DNA of 64,000 bases from Lonicera japonica (GCA_021464415.1 CM038466.1:27157017-27221016); one strand, 5' to 3'. Shown: positions 1 to 11,879, numbered from the stretch's first letter. The notes: a model not told the origin generated them from the sequence alone. Made by a program: numbers and translations.

Positions 1-780
1 TCACGTATAAGCGTCGTAAATCGTGTTTCTTCCTTCCTATTGTTTTGGGGTGAATTCAAGAGTGTGTGAGTACAGCTCATTACAGTATATATCAGCATGA
101 ATGTTTTTCTTAAAAAGTACTTTACACACAACACAACTCATGTTTCGACACGATACACAATAAACAATTTATAATTTTTTCAAAATATAAGACACGATTT
201 GTGGGGATACTTTTTTTAATTATATATATATATGCAACAAATATTTTAAAAATTCAACAAAATGAATTAGATTCCATTAATAATCCAAATACAAAACATG
301 ATCATTGTTGCTACTCACCTCATAATTAAAGCATCAAATAGAATAATAAAAAAAATATAGGAATATAGAAGTAACAATCATTAATCGACTCAACATCACT
401 AAGCTGACATTTTAAGTTCGGGAGAGAGAGTAGAGTACCTTGAATATTTTTTTTACGGGAGAGAACACGATTGGGGATTTGGGGGCGAGATCTAGGGTTA
501 TTGGAGATGTGAGAAAGTTAAATTCTTTTTAAGTTCTTTTATTATTGTTAAAAATTTCTGTATTTTTAGTTATTTCAGACTTGACCAAATTTTAGATTTT
601 AATATTTAAAAACGTATCGGTTTTATGTATCAGAACGTGTCGACCATGTATTAGGATTTAAAATTACTAACAAAAAATACGACACTCTCCGATCAGCGTC
701 GCGGCCACGTATTGGAGCGTGTTGGGTGTCGGACTCGTGTCAAGAACGACACGTGGTCTCCAGATAAGTGTTCGTGCTTC
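1..780. other. AT-rich stretch without a recognisable gene
   Basis: I see no coding frame of note here. The stretch is AT-rich with an AT dinucleotide run near 220-232. A GC-richer patch at about 680-770 repeats the words CGTGT and GACACG in several forms, which looks like the end of a degenerate DNA transposon, but I cannot find its partner end. Confidence 0.4.
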
Positions 781-789
781 ATAGCTTTA

Positions 790-1600
790 AGGGCATGAAG
801 GGTTGGGGCAAGGAGATCCCATTTCCCCTAATTTATTTCTCATAATCACAGCAGCCTTTTCTTGCATTTTAAAGTCCAACATTTGGGCATCTAACTTCCA
901 ATTTCATCCAAAATGTGAGGCTACGCAAATGTCTCATGTTTGTTTCGCAGATGATATATTTCTCCTTTTAGCTGCTAGTCTGCTACTGCTGATTCTGTGA
1001 ATGTTTTAAAGCAGTCTCTAGTTGAAATTAGTTAGCTGTCTGATTATGGCCCTAATTTGGAAAAGATCGAGTTGCATACTCATTGCAGGTACTTCTATGG
1101 AGGTTAAAGTTGAAATCTATTGAGATTATGTGGGAATGGCGCTGAAAGACTTTCCTGTTAAGTACTTCGGTGTTCCCCTTATATCCAATAGGCTTGGTGA
1201 TTGTGAGTGCTTAAAAGATAGAATTCTAAACGGGTAACCAGTTGGCATGCCTGAGTTTTTATCTTATGCAGGAGTTCAATTAATCGCTTTAGCTCTTGCT
1301 AGCATTGAATTCTATTGGGACATAATCTTTATGCTACGTAAAAGGGTCTTAAAATATATTGATTGTGTTTTGAGGGAATTCTTACGGACTGGACCTAAGA
1401 ATAATGCTAAAATTTGCTTGCTAGCTCTAAGATTTGTCTTCCTAAACAAGTGGGAAGGTTAGGAATTCCTGGTATCATAGATAGCAAAGAAGAGAGGGCC
1501 TATGCTTTGGATGAGGCAAAAGGTGAGAACTTCATTGCTCATGTGAGAGCTTTGGCTTTAGCGGCAAATGTGTATAGCATATGGAATTATGGATGGAAAT
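790..1600 (+). pseudogene. LINE (non-LTR retrotransposon) reverse transcriptase, C-terminal remnant
   Basis: Conceptual translation in shifting frames gives the ordered motifs of a plant LINE reverse transcriptase: GQGDPISPNLF (795-840), the catalytic-type FADDIFLL (about 946-967), then PVKYFGVPLIS (about 1157-1190), FLSYAGVQLI (1255-1285) and ICLPKQVGRLGI (about 1430-1470). The frame changes at least three times and no start, endonuclease domain or poly-A tail is seen, so this is a 5'-truncated, decayed copy and not a functional gene. The motif order and spacing fit the family well. The exact LINE clade cannot be told. Confidence 0.8.
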
Positions 1601-1784
1601 AAATGCGCGCACGGATATTTCAACAAAAGATCGAGGCAGGCCAAGTCTTGTAATTGTTCCACTACCCTGGTAACAAAGGAAAAATTATCACATAATTTAA
1701 GTGCACATATAAAGACATAAAAAAAATTATGAGAAATTTTACTTTCTTACTGTAGTGCCCCTTAAAACATGATAGGAACCCTTG

Positions 1785-2335
1785 TAATACAATCCCGTAC
1801 GCTTCCCAGGCTCCTCCGGTGATTCATGGCAAATAATCTCTCTTTCCATATCCCGAACCATTAGATGCATCGTAAGCTTATTTTTTGGATCAATGGTTAA
1901 CAAGCATCTATCCACAAGATTTTAAATCCCAACTATTGTATAGAAGCTGCATTCATCAAGTATTGTAACCATGTAATCTTTGTCCTTTCCAAGAAAGAAA
2001 CAAGCAATTTCAAGAAACAAACTTTTGTTGTGGTTATCAGGCAAGCAGTCATAGCTTATTGCAAGCTTCTTAAATATATGTGGGTCAGTAATTTTTTCGA
2101 GCTTTTCTAATGCACTTTTCCAAATATTAACTCCTTTTCCACACAAAGAAGCTAGAACCCAAAACTTAGTGCCAGAGGGAGCCCCTCAGAATGCTTTACC
2201 ACCATTTTCGAGTGATCTGCGTAAGCATTAAAAGGGTAATCTTGTCCAAATGCGTGCCAACTAAACGGCCTAAATGATTCATCAAAACCCATTTTCTCAT
2301 CATCGTGGATTTTATAGAATTCACGAGGGAGCAAC
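1785..2335 (-). pseudogene. TIR-NBS-LRR resistance gene remnant (end of NB-ARC domain)
   Basis: Read on the minus strand from 2335 downwards. The translation starts in the NB-ARC region with a FSWHAFGQ block and the GLPLAL motif (2335-2155). After a frame change it continues through WKSALEKLEKI, LAISYDCLPD and IACFFLGK (2146-1930). An in-frame TAA near 1922 stands where family members have a glutamine codon. It then reads NLVDRCLLTID, an MHL-type variant of the MHD motif, and EEPGKR (about 1920-1785). This is the standard order of a TNL protein from GLPL to the start of the LRR linker. The TIR, P-loop and LRR parts are missing. It is a dead fragment that stops within a few bases of the left edge of the duplicated block at 2344. 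Confidence 0.8.
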
Positions 2336-2773
2336 TCATGTGCCTAGTAGTTATGATGATTTTACTTCTAGAATGCGAAAGGGAGAATTCTTCATTTTAC
2401 CAGAATAATAATGTATTTCTTATTGGAAGGGAGAGAATGGACTAGAATGAATGACTAGTAGTCCGACAATGATAGGTAGGGCGCCAGGAAGTTTGATCCA
2501 AAAAGAATTAATAAATATAAATGCTCGGTAAGTATAACATTACTCTTAAAACAATCGTGTACATCACCATCACCCTATCAATTGAGTAACAAGATAGTGA
2601 ACCTCTCATAAAAATTTACGCTCTCAGTGGATTGAAAATCAGTATTAGTGGACATTCACCTTAAATATATTTAAGAATTGTGTGGTTAAAATTTAGTATA
2701 CTTTTTTAAAAATTGATAGAGCAATTGGCACGACTTATGAACTAATGTATATATATTGTTAAATGCAAGTATA

Positions 2774-2865
2774 AAATGGCCCTAAGCGGTAAAAATATGT
2801 TAATTCACACATACATAAGCAACCAAGGTTCGATCTCCGCCCCATCTCCTTCAAAAACCACTCGA
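2774..2865 (+). mobile_element. tRNA-derived SINE-like fragment (copy A)
   Basis: A B-box-like AAGGTTCGATCTCC (about 2825-2838) lies some 45 bases after a degenerate A-box-like AAGCGGTAAAAA. The same sequence occurs at 45281-45372 in copy B. No clear flanking duplication was found, so the call rests only on the pol III box resemblance. Confidence 0.3.
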
Positions 2866-3768
2866 ATTTATCAATCGCTTGTACTAAAAAAGAAACTTAT
2901 AAAATGCACAACCATATATTTTGAAAACTTAAATCTTAACACAAATCAAAAATGGCTCACTTTAATAAAAAAATCACATTTTTTTATTAGCAAAGTGCTA
3001 ATTATTCGAGAAAACCCACTTTCTAAGTTGAATTCTCGCCAAACGGGATTTTGGGGTATATGACTTATGAGGGTATAAGTGAAATGCAAGGGGTGTTATA
3101 TATGTGTGAATAAAAATAAATAGTGGGAGAAATATGTAATAACTTTTAAGGTGTCTCGTGTCACTAGCAATAAATATGTGGACTCAAAATAAATGCAACA
3201 ATTGAATTGTGTACTAAATACAAGCAAGGACAATAGGAATTTCTGGTAAGGAGGAGAAGGTGGACCCAAAAGTAATAATTGAACATGATTTCTTGTATGT
3301 TCGTTTATGGATGATCCCAAATAATACATATTCAATGAGGCTGGTCCCAATTTATAGTTTATTACTCTATTTAAACCACCCCTCCTACTTTTTCTCTCTT
3401 CTTATATTTGTATGTTTTGAGATAATATTATTTCTTTCTTCTAGGAACAAGAACTGTTATCTCCACGCGCTTATGGTGCCACGTGGTTCGTAGGTCACCA
3501 CACCTTCTTTGTGACAGTTTACTTTCGAGGTTCCCAGGCCTTTAAAGATGGCCTATGGGGCTTTCCCATAGGCTGACTAGTGTAGGGTGAAAACATGTAT
3601 CAGGTTACGCCAGGGCATTAAAATTGCTTAGGCCTTACGTTTTATATGAATTGGCATAGATCCTTCGGCGAAAACTCTGTGCGGGAAAGGAATGCGACGT
3701 TACTAATAAGCCATATGGGTCTTCAATGGGTTATGTTCCTATGGCTCTTTTTTGGATAATATTCTAAG

Positions 3769-4570
3769 GGGCTATTATTTACACCCTTCAATTTTATCAC
3801 TAACACCACTATCTATAATTTGATAAAAAAACACATTTCAACACCCCATTTTTTTGTCACAAACGCCTTCTCACTTAACCAAAACTTAACTTATTTACCC
3901 AATAGTTAAAACATTAACCTATCTATTTATTCATTTTTTAATAAACTAATCTAACATTAATCCAAATAATTAAATATATATCTCCCATTTCCCCCCATTC
4001 ATAATCACATTCCATTGCTCTCATACATCATTCTACAACATTCAAATTGCAACAAAGATGTAATCCCCAAAACAGAGTATAAAACAAATTTTGTCCAGGC
4101 TCGACTCGCTTTATATAAAGAGAGTAATCTAGTTACAACTCTTCTCAAATAAGGCAAATGTGTAAAGACACACTCACCCATGTGAGACGAGTGTGTGTTA
4201 TTAGGCAAGTCACTTATAATATATTCACCTTATGTGGGGTGAGTGTGTATTAATCCACTCGCCTATCATTAGGTGAGTCTAATTTAGAAATACTCTAATA
4301 CACTCCGCATTCAATTGCCTTATATTAAGCAAGTCACTTACAACACATTCACTTGATGTATGGTGAGTGTGTGTGAATCCACTCACCAATCATTAGGTGA
4401 GAGACGTAAATGATTTTTCTTTTTCAATGTTAAGTAGTTTTATTTCTAATTCATGTTGTATTAACTTTTAATTGGGTGGAGGGTGTTAGTGACTAAAAAT
4501 TGACATGAGGGAGGTGTTTGTAACAAAAGTAGTGTTAGTGACAAAATTAGACGGTGTAAATAATAGCCCC
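3769..4570. mobile_element. Non-autonomous TIR element, Mutator-like (copy A)
   Basis: The ends are inverted repeats starting GGGGCTATTATTTACACC, with similarity reaching some 60-100 bases inward (TTGTCACTAACAC, CAAACGCC). Imperfect 9-bp flanking repeats TATTCTAAG (3760-3768) and TACTCTAAA (4571-4579) fit a Mutator-type target duplication; copy B has TATTCTAGA on the right. The interior holds no transposase, only a degenerate tandem repeat of ACTCACC/GGTGAGT words at about 4140-4400. The counterpart in B (46268-47328) is longer because of an extra ~270 bp. Confidence 0.65.
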
Positions 4571-4910
4571 TACTCTAAAAGGTACTATTTTAACCAAATA
4601 TACGAGTTTTGGGTGATTAGGCTTTTTCTGGGCCCAAAGAGGCTTGACCTTTTCATCCTCCAAACCAAATTCTTTTATAAATTCCATTGGACTTTATAAT
4701 AGATATAATTTACCTGATTAGCATGCACTTCCCTTTCTTTAAGATATATTAAAAGATAAGCCCTAAAATATACGTTTTTATGTGTGTGTTTGAGTGTACA
4801 TAAATAAGTGGGATACATATGTCTATCTTTAATTGCTCCCAGGTGTATGTGATATCATGCTAGTTTATGTGAAATATGTACATTTGTCTGCCTCCTTCTA
4901 ATGTTAATGA

Positions 4911-5790
4911 TGTTGAGAATGTTTGGCTCAAATCATTGATCCCATGTAAAAAAGTTGTAAAATTCAAGATGGTTATATAAATAGGGGGAGTGTGATCACG
5001 TAGTAATAAAACATTTTAAGATAAAACCCCGCTCTTGTGGCTCAAAGGTGTTTAAGTTTGGGACAATATCATTATTATGTGCGCAGACCGGTGGGCCCAC
5101 CTAGTGCCCTGCACCTAGCCCATGTGCCAGCGGGCACAATAATTGGTATTAAATGTAGATGGTGAATCCACACACTTGTTGAGCAATATAAGTAATTGGA
5201 CTAAGTGGAATAAGGAATAACTCAGTAGAACCTAAGGTAATGAATCGTTACAAAAACTATCCTAGTAGCTGGTTTCGGTAGAGCATATGATGGAATTAGA
5301 CTTAGACAAATCAAGGATAGAGTCATTATAACCTATGTAGACTGGGGTACTATAAAGGTGGTGTTGGAAGTTCCTTGAGTAATGTGAAATAGGTGTATCT
5401 TGAGATGTGAATTGACCAAGGTGGACGCTCTTGCAAATAGTGTTGAGAGGTGATCTACATGATTAGTTCAAAGGTAGATCTAAGGTGGACTAAGATATAA
5501 GTTTAGGTCCAGGTGGAGTCAGGGTGGATCGATGTTTATCCAAAGTGGAGCTAAATGTGGACTAGTTTGATCCAAGATAGAGATTGTTAAGAATTGTTGG
5601 TTTAAACCGTTAATCCCACATGAAAAAATTGTAAAACTCAACATGTATATATAAGTAAAAGAGTATCACTACATAATAACGATAACTTTTAAGATAAAAT
5701 CTCACATCTTAAGTTAGGGATAATATCATTACTATGTAAGCCCAATTAAATGCCATGAGCCCAGCCTATATGCTAATGGGCACAATAACA
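4911..5790 (+). mobile_element. TRIM (terminal-repeat retrotransposon in miniature), copy A
   Basis: Two direct terminal repeats, 4911-5142 (TGTTGAGAATG ... GGGCACAATAA) and 5585-5790 (TGTTAAGAATTG ... CACAATAACA), flank only about 440 bp of internal DNA without coding capacity. A primer-binding-like TTGGTATTAAA follows the left repeat directly, as expected for a tRNA-iMet-primed element, and a purine-rich AAGATAGAGA precedes the right repeat. I found no convincing target duplication. The same element sits at 47671-48559 in copy B, so it predates the duplication. Confidence 0.7.
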
Positions 5791-6390
5791 GAAGGGGTAT
5801 AAAAAAAATTGATAACCACCTCTTCTAATATTAAAAGATTCTCCGTGAAATATTTATGTCTGATCCCTTGGGTTTATTGTGATAAATATTAATATCCACA
5901 TAAATATATAAATATATCCGGTGACTTAACATTTTAATTATATTTATATTATGTTAAAAAGATTAACCGTTCAATTTGAGAATTTTTTTAAAACTAAAAA
6001 TATTTATTTTAATTTTTTAAATAATATAAAGTATTCACTATAATATGTGCATGCATTCCATAATAAGTTATACCACCAAATTAGTAAGAACATCAATTGC
6101 TTATCATATTAATATAACTAATATAACAATATTTGATGGATCATCGCCCTTACATACAATAAAAATGTACAAATTTAGAGATGTACCTACTATAACCTAT
6201 AATAGAAAGTACTTATCATTCTACTACTCTATATATTTATATAAACATATATATATATATATATATGTTCAACACTTGTTTTTGGAGTAATGCATCAAAA
6301 TTAGATAAGTTTTCTTTATCTTATGTCACATCAATTTGACTCTTTTCTTTTCTTTGTTTTTTTAAAGACAAGGTGTCCGTAATTATTAAG
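5791..6390. other. AT-rich noncoding spacer
   Basis: It is shared by both duplicate copies. It contains an AT dinucleotide run at about 6248-6267. The short open frame at 6045-6290 is low-complexity and is not maintained as such in copy B. I see no gene. Confidence 0.5.
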
Positions 6391-8221
6391 ACTTGGAGCA
6401 TCTCCAATGGAATAATTAAATTTGATAAGTCAAAATTACTTTTGATTATATATTTAGTAAATTGTTAAAATTAACAATGTAGGTCTTCTCAATGGCTATT
6501 TTTTTTCAATAACCAAATTATTGTGATAAATTTTAATACTTACAAGCGTACGAATTAATTTGTAGTGTAGCATGTAAACAAAAGAGATCCCACAAGGACT
6601 CAAACAGTATATTTTATAATTATTTTGTTAACTTTTCACTAAACTCCTAATGTAATTAAAAAAGTTTATGGTCTTTAAACAAATAAAATAAAGCAAATAA
6701 AATAAAATAAAGTAAAGGAAGTAAATTAAAATAATAGAACTAAACTAAATAATATTGAGTAAGATAATAAAATTAATTAATTAATTAACTAGGGTTTTAG
6801 AGTTATATATTTAATATCATGTTCCTAAGTATTCATGCGCATAAATTTCACTCTTACATCGCACTAATTTGGTCTCTCGGCTCTATTAGATGCGAAAAAT
6901 AAAATCATTCAAGTGCAATTAATTTATAAAATCCAATTCTAATTCTTCCACAACCAAACTTATGTGTAAAGTCAAAAGACTCACTAGATTCATCAAAATA
7001 CACTATATATCCGCTCTTAACAAATCATAAAGTGAATTCAACAAAAAAATAATGAGAATCAATTTTTATTTTTATCGATTAAAATAGACATTCAATAAGA
7101 ATAATTGTATTTAATATTAAAGTATTATTATACCAATTGGCATGAACACGTGCAATATAATCAATTAAATATATTCATTCTAACCCTAGTACAAATTTAC
7201 GCTAACATAGAATGAATTAAATAAACAAAAAATAAATAAATTTACTTAGAATGCAATTAATTGAATAGTAAAATTAAAGTTGCAAATCTTTAAAATTTTC
7301 AATAGAATAAAGCTAAAGAAAAACAAATAAATTAAAGAGAAGAAGAAAGGAGAAAAGCACCACGGCAAAACCACTGCCAAGCCCCCTTTTTTATACCTAT
7401 GGTGTTCTTTTCATAGTTCCTAAACCCTAATCTAAGGTGGAATGGGTTTTGCTTAATTAACTTGCTCCCCAATTAATTTCGTGGGCTAGGCTACTAATTG
7501 TTAGAGCATAGATTGCTGGGAAATGGGCCTGCGCAGAATTGAATGGCTTTCGGCCCGCATTAAAGTATAATTTGTTGAATTTTTGCCTAACGGCATAATT
7601 TTGCGTCACAATTTTGAATCTTAAAATGGCTAAATTTGAAAAAGTGCCGAATTGAAAATTTATAACTCTCAAAATTCTCTTCAAATTAGACTCAAGAATT
7701 GCATGATTTTGAATTCTGAGTAAAAAGTAATGCGTCCAGAAGTATTGAGCTATTTTAGATATCTTTATTTGCTTTAATTTATCTATTTTTCTCAATCTTC
7801 TCCAATTTTTTTCTAACACCTGAAAAACATTAAAAATATAAGAAAATAGTATTGATATATGCTCTCTAAATTATAAAATAGCAGAAGAAATTATACCCAT
7901 TTTTTGGCGCATCACAAATTTGTAGGGTCCATCATATTGATTGACCACAAATTAATCAATTTTAATTTTAATTTATTTCAAAAACAAAATAAGGGAATCA
8001 TTATCTAAATTTGAAAATATTCTCTTTTTTTAGCCAATAGAATTAGTGAGTATCTCATTATTGAAGAAGGTTTTTAACTTTGATTATAAATGGAATGGAT
8101 TTGGTTATTGGTTAAAATGTTCTTAAAATTTGATTATGCCATTGGGTGGTATTTTTAGCTAACATTGTTAAAATTAATTATAATTATTATTTTGATTATA
8201 CCATTAGAGATACTCTTAGAG
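6391..8221. mobile_element. TIR element with GGAGCATCTCCAATGG-type ends (copy A)
   Basis: The left end TTGGAGCATCTCCAATGG (about 6395-6412) is matched in inverse by CCATTAGAGATACTCTTAGAG (about 8200-8221), and similarity continues inward (AATGG..ATAATNAAATT, AACAATGT). Ends of this type are common on non-autonomous plant DNA transposons. The interior has no transposase. It includes a ~75-bp module (7658-7732) that recurs in two LTR elements of this window. No clean target duplication was identified, so the outer limits are approximate. Confidence 0.5.
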
Positions 8222-8393
8222 ATCATGTTTGCATAAACGTGTGTACTACATAATATGTCTATTTTTTTTAATATAATAATTAATATTCCAAGAACCTCCT
8301 ATCATTCATAATAATTGGAATTTTTGGCACCTTTAATAAGTGTACAGTATGATATTCATTAATTTTTCTAATTAAGTAATATTAATCTGTCTT

Positions 8394-8470
8394 ATCTCAA
8401 AGTTTGAGGTCTTGGGTTCAAATCCTGATTCAAATATTAATATATATTATTGTGAGTTGAAATTTTGTTC
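8394..8470 (+). mobile_element. tRNA-derived SINE-like fragment
   Basis: The B-box-like GGGTTCAAATCCTGA lies some 25 bases after TCTCAAAGTTTGAGG. It is conserved in copy B at about 51538-51612. The resemblance is limited to the box and there is no clear tail. Confidence 0.3.
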
Positions 8471-8735
8471 AATCTCATTTAACAACAAACTAAAATTTTA
8501 GACAATTAGAAGCCAGTGTTTTAAAATGCGAAAGCGTAAGTTTAGGCGTTTACTTGTATAAAAATAAGACGTAAGTTTCAATGTAGCGAGGCGTAAGCCT
8601 TTTGAGCAAAATATTTTTATATTAAAAAATGATAAATAATTAATATAAGATTAAAAATAGTTTTTTATGTCATTTTACTATCAACGTTTTTTAGTTTAAG
8701 GGTTAAAATGCTAAATAAAAATAACTTATAGGTCT

Positions 8736-8796
8736 ATTGTTAACTTAATAGTGTCGTGTCCAAACATCAATTTAATGAGTTAAGAAATAAAATGAA

Positions 8797-8895
<99 letters not shown>

Positions 8896-8952
8896 AATTA
8901 ATTATTATTATTTTCATTTTATTATTATTGTCCCTTATTATTATTATTTTCA

Positions 8953-9019
<67 letters not shown>

Positions 9020-9080
9020 TTCATTTTATTTCTTAACTCATTAAATTGATGTTTGGACACGACACTATTAAGTTAACAAT
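8736..9080. repeat. Long perfect palindrome with AAT/ATT core
   Basis: The left arm beginning ATTGTTAACTTAATAGTGTC (8736) and the right arm ending with its exact reverse complement (9080) match over at least 63 bases. The arms run on into (AAT)n and (ATT)n tracts, which are themselves complementary. Copy B (about 51880-51955) has only the left arm and a short AAT tract, so the inverted copy arose in A after the duplication. Confidence 0.85.
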
Positions 9081-9097
9081 GGGACAATTAAAAAAAA

Positions 9098-9756
9098 GGT
9101 CTTATTAGAGAAAGATTTTCACACTAAAGCCAAGGAATAATTTTTTTATAAATAAAGGGCCTATTTTTTATTTTATTGATAATATGACATGTGTTTTTTT
9201 TATTATTGTAAAATGACATCCCAACCTTTAAAATAAACTAAAAAATACCAATATGCATTAAAATATGGACTGCAATATAAACTTTGCAGTCTATATTTCA
9301 CTGCAATATGCACTTTGCATGTCATATTTCACTGTAATATAAACTTTGCAGTCCATATTTTACTGCAATATGAACTTTGCAGTCCATATTTTTGGTGCAA
9401 AGTTCATATTGCAGTCCATATTTTACTGTAATGTGAACTTTGCAGTCTATATTTCTAGTGCAAAGTTCATATTGCAGTCCATATTTCACTGCAATATAAA
9501 CTTTGCAATTCATATTTTACTGCAATATGAACTTTACAGTCCATTTTTTTGTGCAAATTTCATAAAGAAGGAGTAATTTAGGTAATATATAACATGTTTT
9601 TATTAATTAAATGATATTTGAATTTATTCAAATACCTTCATTTAAAATATAAAACAAAATAGGCCTCTTACACTAACTACCAATTAAAAATAGGCCATTC
9701 ATTCAAAAAAATATTATTCATTGGATTTTTGATAAAAATCAATGTGTAATAAGACC
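9098..9756. mobile_element. Non-autonomous TIR element with internal fold-back repeats
   Basis: The ends GGTCTTATTA (9098) and TAATAAGACC (9747-9756) are inverted, and the adjacent sequence (AGGCCTATTTTT, AAAAATAGGCC) is also inverted. It lacks coding capacity and is missing from copy B, so it is specific to A. Its centre is the 9258-9560 array. No certain target duplication was found, because the left flank is a homopolymeric A run. Confidence 0.55.
9258..9560. repeat. ~31-bp repeat array in both orientations (TGCAATATGAACTTTGCAG)
   Basis: About ten copies of CTGCAATATGAACTTTGCAG plus a TCCATATTT spacer follow one another. Most are direct, but at about 9400-9420 and 9462-9482 the unit is inverted (TGCAAAGTTCATATTGCAG), so neighbouring units can pair into hairpins. 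The open frames seen on both strands here are by-products of the repeat. Confidence 0.8.
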
Positions 9757-9772
9757 TTCTACCTAATTTCTA

Positions 9773-9837
<65 letters not shown>
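9773..9837 (+). repeat. (AAT)n microsatellite
   Basis: About 21 uninterrupted AAT units. Copy B has only about five units at the matching place (around 51941-51955). Confidence 0.95.
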
Positions 9838-9839
<2 letters not shown>

Positions 9840-10122
9840 AAAGTTTTCACCAATTTCAAATTACTTAATATACCCATTAGTAATTTCGTAAATATTTAAA
9901 ATAACCGAGATTAATTAGATTATTTTATCACTTAAAAAAAACATTACTTCTAAACCCTCTTTTTCTCACACCCACATACCAGAGCCGTCTTTCAACAATT
10001 TCATCTTGCATCTCTCTCCGTCTTCATCTTGCATATCCTATCTTTCATCTTCTATCTCTCTCGCATGTGTTCCTAGTTGACGTCGTCCAATCTATTATCA
10101 GCTTCTTCTTACCTACACCTCA

Positions 10123-10576
10123 TGTTAGATTAATTTTATATTAATTCAAATTAGGACCACACATGTATACATATTATTAATGTGTATTATTATCCACATG
10201 CAAGCTCAAACTTAAGTGATCTAATTAGGTTTTAAGTAAACTTAAGGGCATGTTCGTCATGGAATTGATATGTAGATGTCATTATACAAACTCTCTTTCT
10301 ATAATAGGCAAAAATAGAATAAGTGAAAGTTCACATCTGCCATGGAAATTTATAAATTGAGGGGCAATGGTCCCTAATTTTTTTCCTGATAATATAATTC
10401 TCTAAATCCTCTCTCGAGTGAAAATCAAGTGCTAAGGAAAAGGATTACAAGATGATCGTAGTGCTTGATCTTCTGTTCAATTGTCGTTAACGGATTCGGG
10501 TACACATCTGTCTATATCTCTGAATAATATAATATAATACACAATCCTATATTTAAAGTTCTTAGAATTTAATCTT
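10123..10576 (+). mobile_element. 5' LTR of an old copia element (copy A)
   Basis: It begins TGTTAGATTAATTTTATATTAA and aligns along its length with the 513-bp LTR of the intact copia at 10946 (shared ATTATTAATGTGT, AAGTGATCTAATT, TTGTCATGGAA). It is diverged with many indels. The end is uncertain because a ~130-bp deletion in A removed the LTR/leader junction. Copy B keeps that junction together with the primer site. The remnant gag of this element is at 18700-19398. Confidence 0.75.
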
Positions 10577-10945
10577 CGTTGATTATGTATATAGCAGTGT
10601 ATGGATTCGGGCTTATGGTATTTAAAAAAAGTTGGATGTGTGCGTTTGATTAAATCCACAAAGTAAAGTTTGATTAATGTTTCCATGTATTCATCTTCAC
10701 GCCATCAGATAATTAAATGCATGCATCTTAAAGGCCTGTCTTGTACTATTCTTATTTTTTATGCTCGCGGTGTTTTATGTTTTTTTGCCCGAGAAAGACA
10801 TTGGGCAATTACATATTAATGGTTTTTAGGGCATATGTTTCAATTTATTTACGGTTAAGCCACTTTGATTTTTTTCCCCATGAAATCTGTATATGCATGT
10901 GTAGTTGTATATAAATAGATATGACGTTGGACTGTATACATTTTT
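10577..10945 (+). other. Leader of the old copia, interrupted by the young copia
   Basis: It matches 52790-53180 of copy B. The last five bases, TTTTT (10941-10945), are the left target duplication of the element that follows. Confidence 0.7.
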
Positions 10946-11458
10946 TGTTGGATTAATTTTTATATTAATCTTACTTTGGTCCACACATGTATATTATTAA
11001 TGTGTGTCATCATTTACAAGCCTAAAATTAAGTGATCTAATTTAATGTTTTAAGTAGGCTTGAGGTTATTTGTCATGGAAATAATGTGTAGATGCCATTA
11101 TGTGAATTCTATTTCTATGAGGGGCGGAAATAGAATTATCGGAAAGTTCAAGGTGAACTTATGTAATTGCGGCATTGGTCCCCAACCCATCCATCCTTAT
11201 ATAAGTTGTCTTCTATCAATGGAGACATACAGCAGAGCTATTCTCTACATCCTCTTAAGGAGAATACTAAGGGATATAGAAGGGGAAAGGGTTGGAAGAT
11301 CAATTGCCATACGGAAATTGACGCTAAAGTCCGCTGCATCGATCAATCAATTCCAATGGAGACAGGTACACACACTTCTCTTTTGTAATCTCTTGGCACT
11401 AGATATGATGCACGATCCTAGAATTGATGTTGTTTAGGACACTCAATTATTCATAACA
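10946..11458 (+). repeat. 5' LTR of the copia element
   Basis: 513 bp, TGTTGGATTAA ... TTCATAACA, with 5'-TG and CA-3' ends. A TATATAA at 11198-11204 is a likely promoter box. It is the same as 17451-17963 as far as I can read. The 125-aa open frame within it (11060-11437) exists equally in the 3' LTR and has no protein family look, so I do not call it a gene. Confidence 0.95.
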
Positions 11459-11475
11459 AGTGGTATCAGAGGCGG
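11459..11475 (+). promoter_or_regulatory. Primer-binding site (tRNA-iMet)
   Basis: AGTGGTATCAGAGGCGG directly follows the LTR. TGGTATCAGAG is complementary to the 3' end of initiator methionine tRNA, the usual primer of plant copia elements. Confidence 0.9.
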
Positions 11476-11879
11476 TTTTAGTGTCGTATCTATTGTTAGA
11501 GATTTTATATATACATAATTCATGATTATAATTTTCTATAAATCGTTGAAAATAATATTTTTCATGAATTGGAGAACACGATAAAATTCTAAGAATTTTA
11601 ATTTGGTGGTATTGTCTTCGTCTTTATGGATATATATATATATATGCATGTGTGTGTATATATAATTTCGGATATGTTTACAATTATATGCATAAATAAG
11701 GAATCCCGTATACATGGCCGATTGAATTTATGGCAATTGGTATCACCCTTAAGTAATTAATTTTTTTTTTTTTGGATTATGACAACTCTTGGAATATTAT
11801 GAAATTGTATAATTAGTGTTATATATATATATATATATGTCTACGGATGTGTGATTGTGCTTTCATTCATAATGGGATT

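Noticed and set aside
7457..7819. 120-aa minus-strand open frame, also present at 50600-50962 in copy B with the same length
   Set aside because: The two proteins differ at about 15 of 120 positions although the DNA differs only modestly, so most changes alter amino acids. That is neutral drift, not a conserved gene. The frame also overlaps the repeated ~75-bp module.
8394..8470. Functional tRNA gene, here or at the other B-box-like sites
   Set aside because: Only pol III box resemblance exists; none of the sites folds into a plausible cloverleaf with an acceptor stem.
9322..9576. Open frames on both strands with repeated peptide units
   Set aside because: They arise from the 31-bp DNA repeat, whose unit happens to lack stops in several frames.
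11060..11437. 125-aa open frame, repeated at 17565-17942
   Set aside because: It lies wholly within the copia LTRs, and the two copies match only because the LTRs match. No protein family look.
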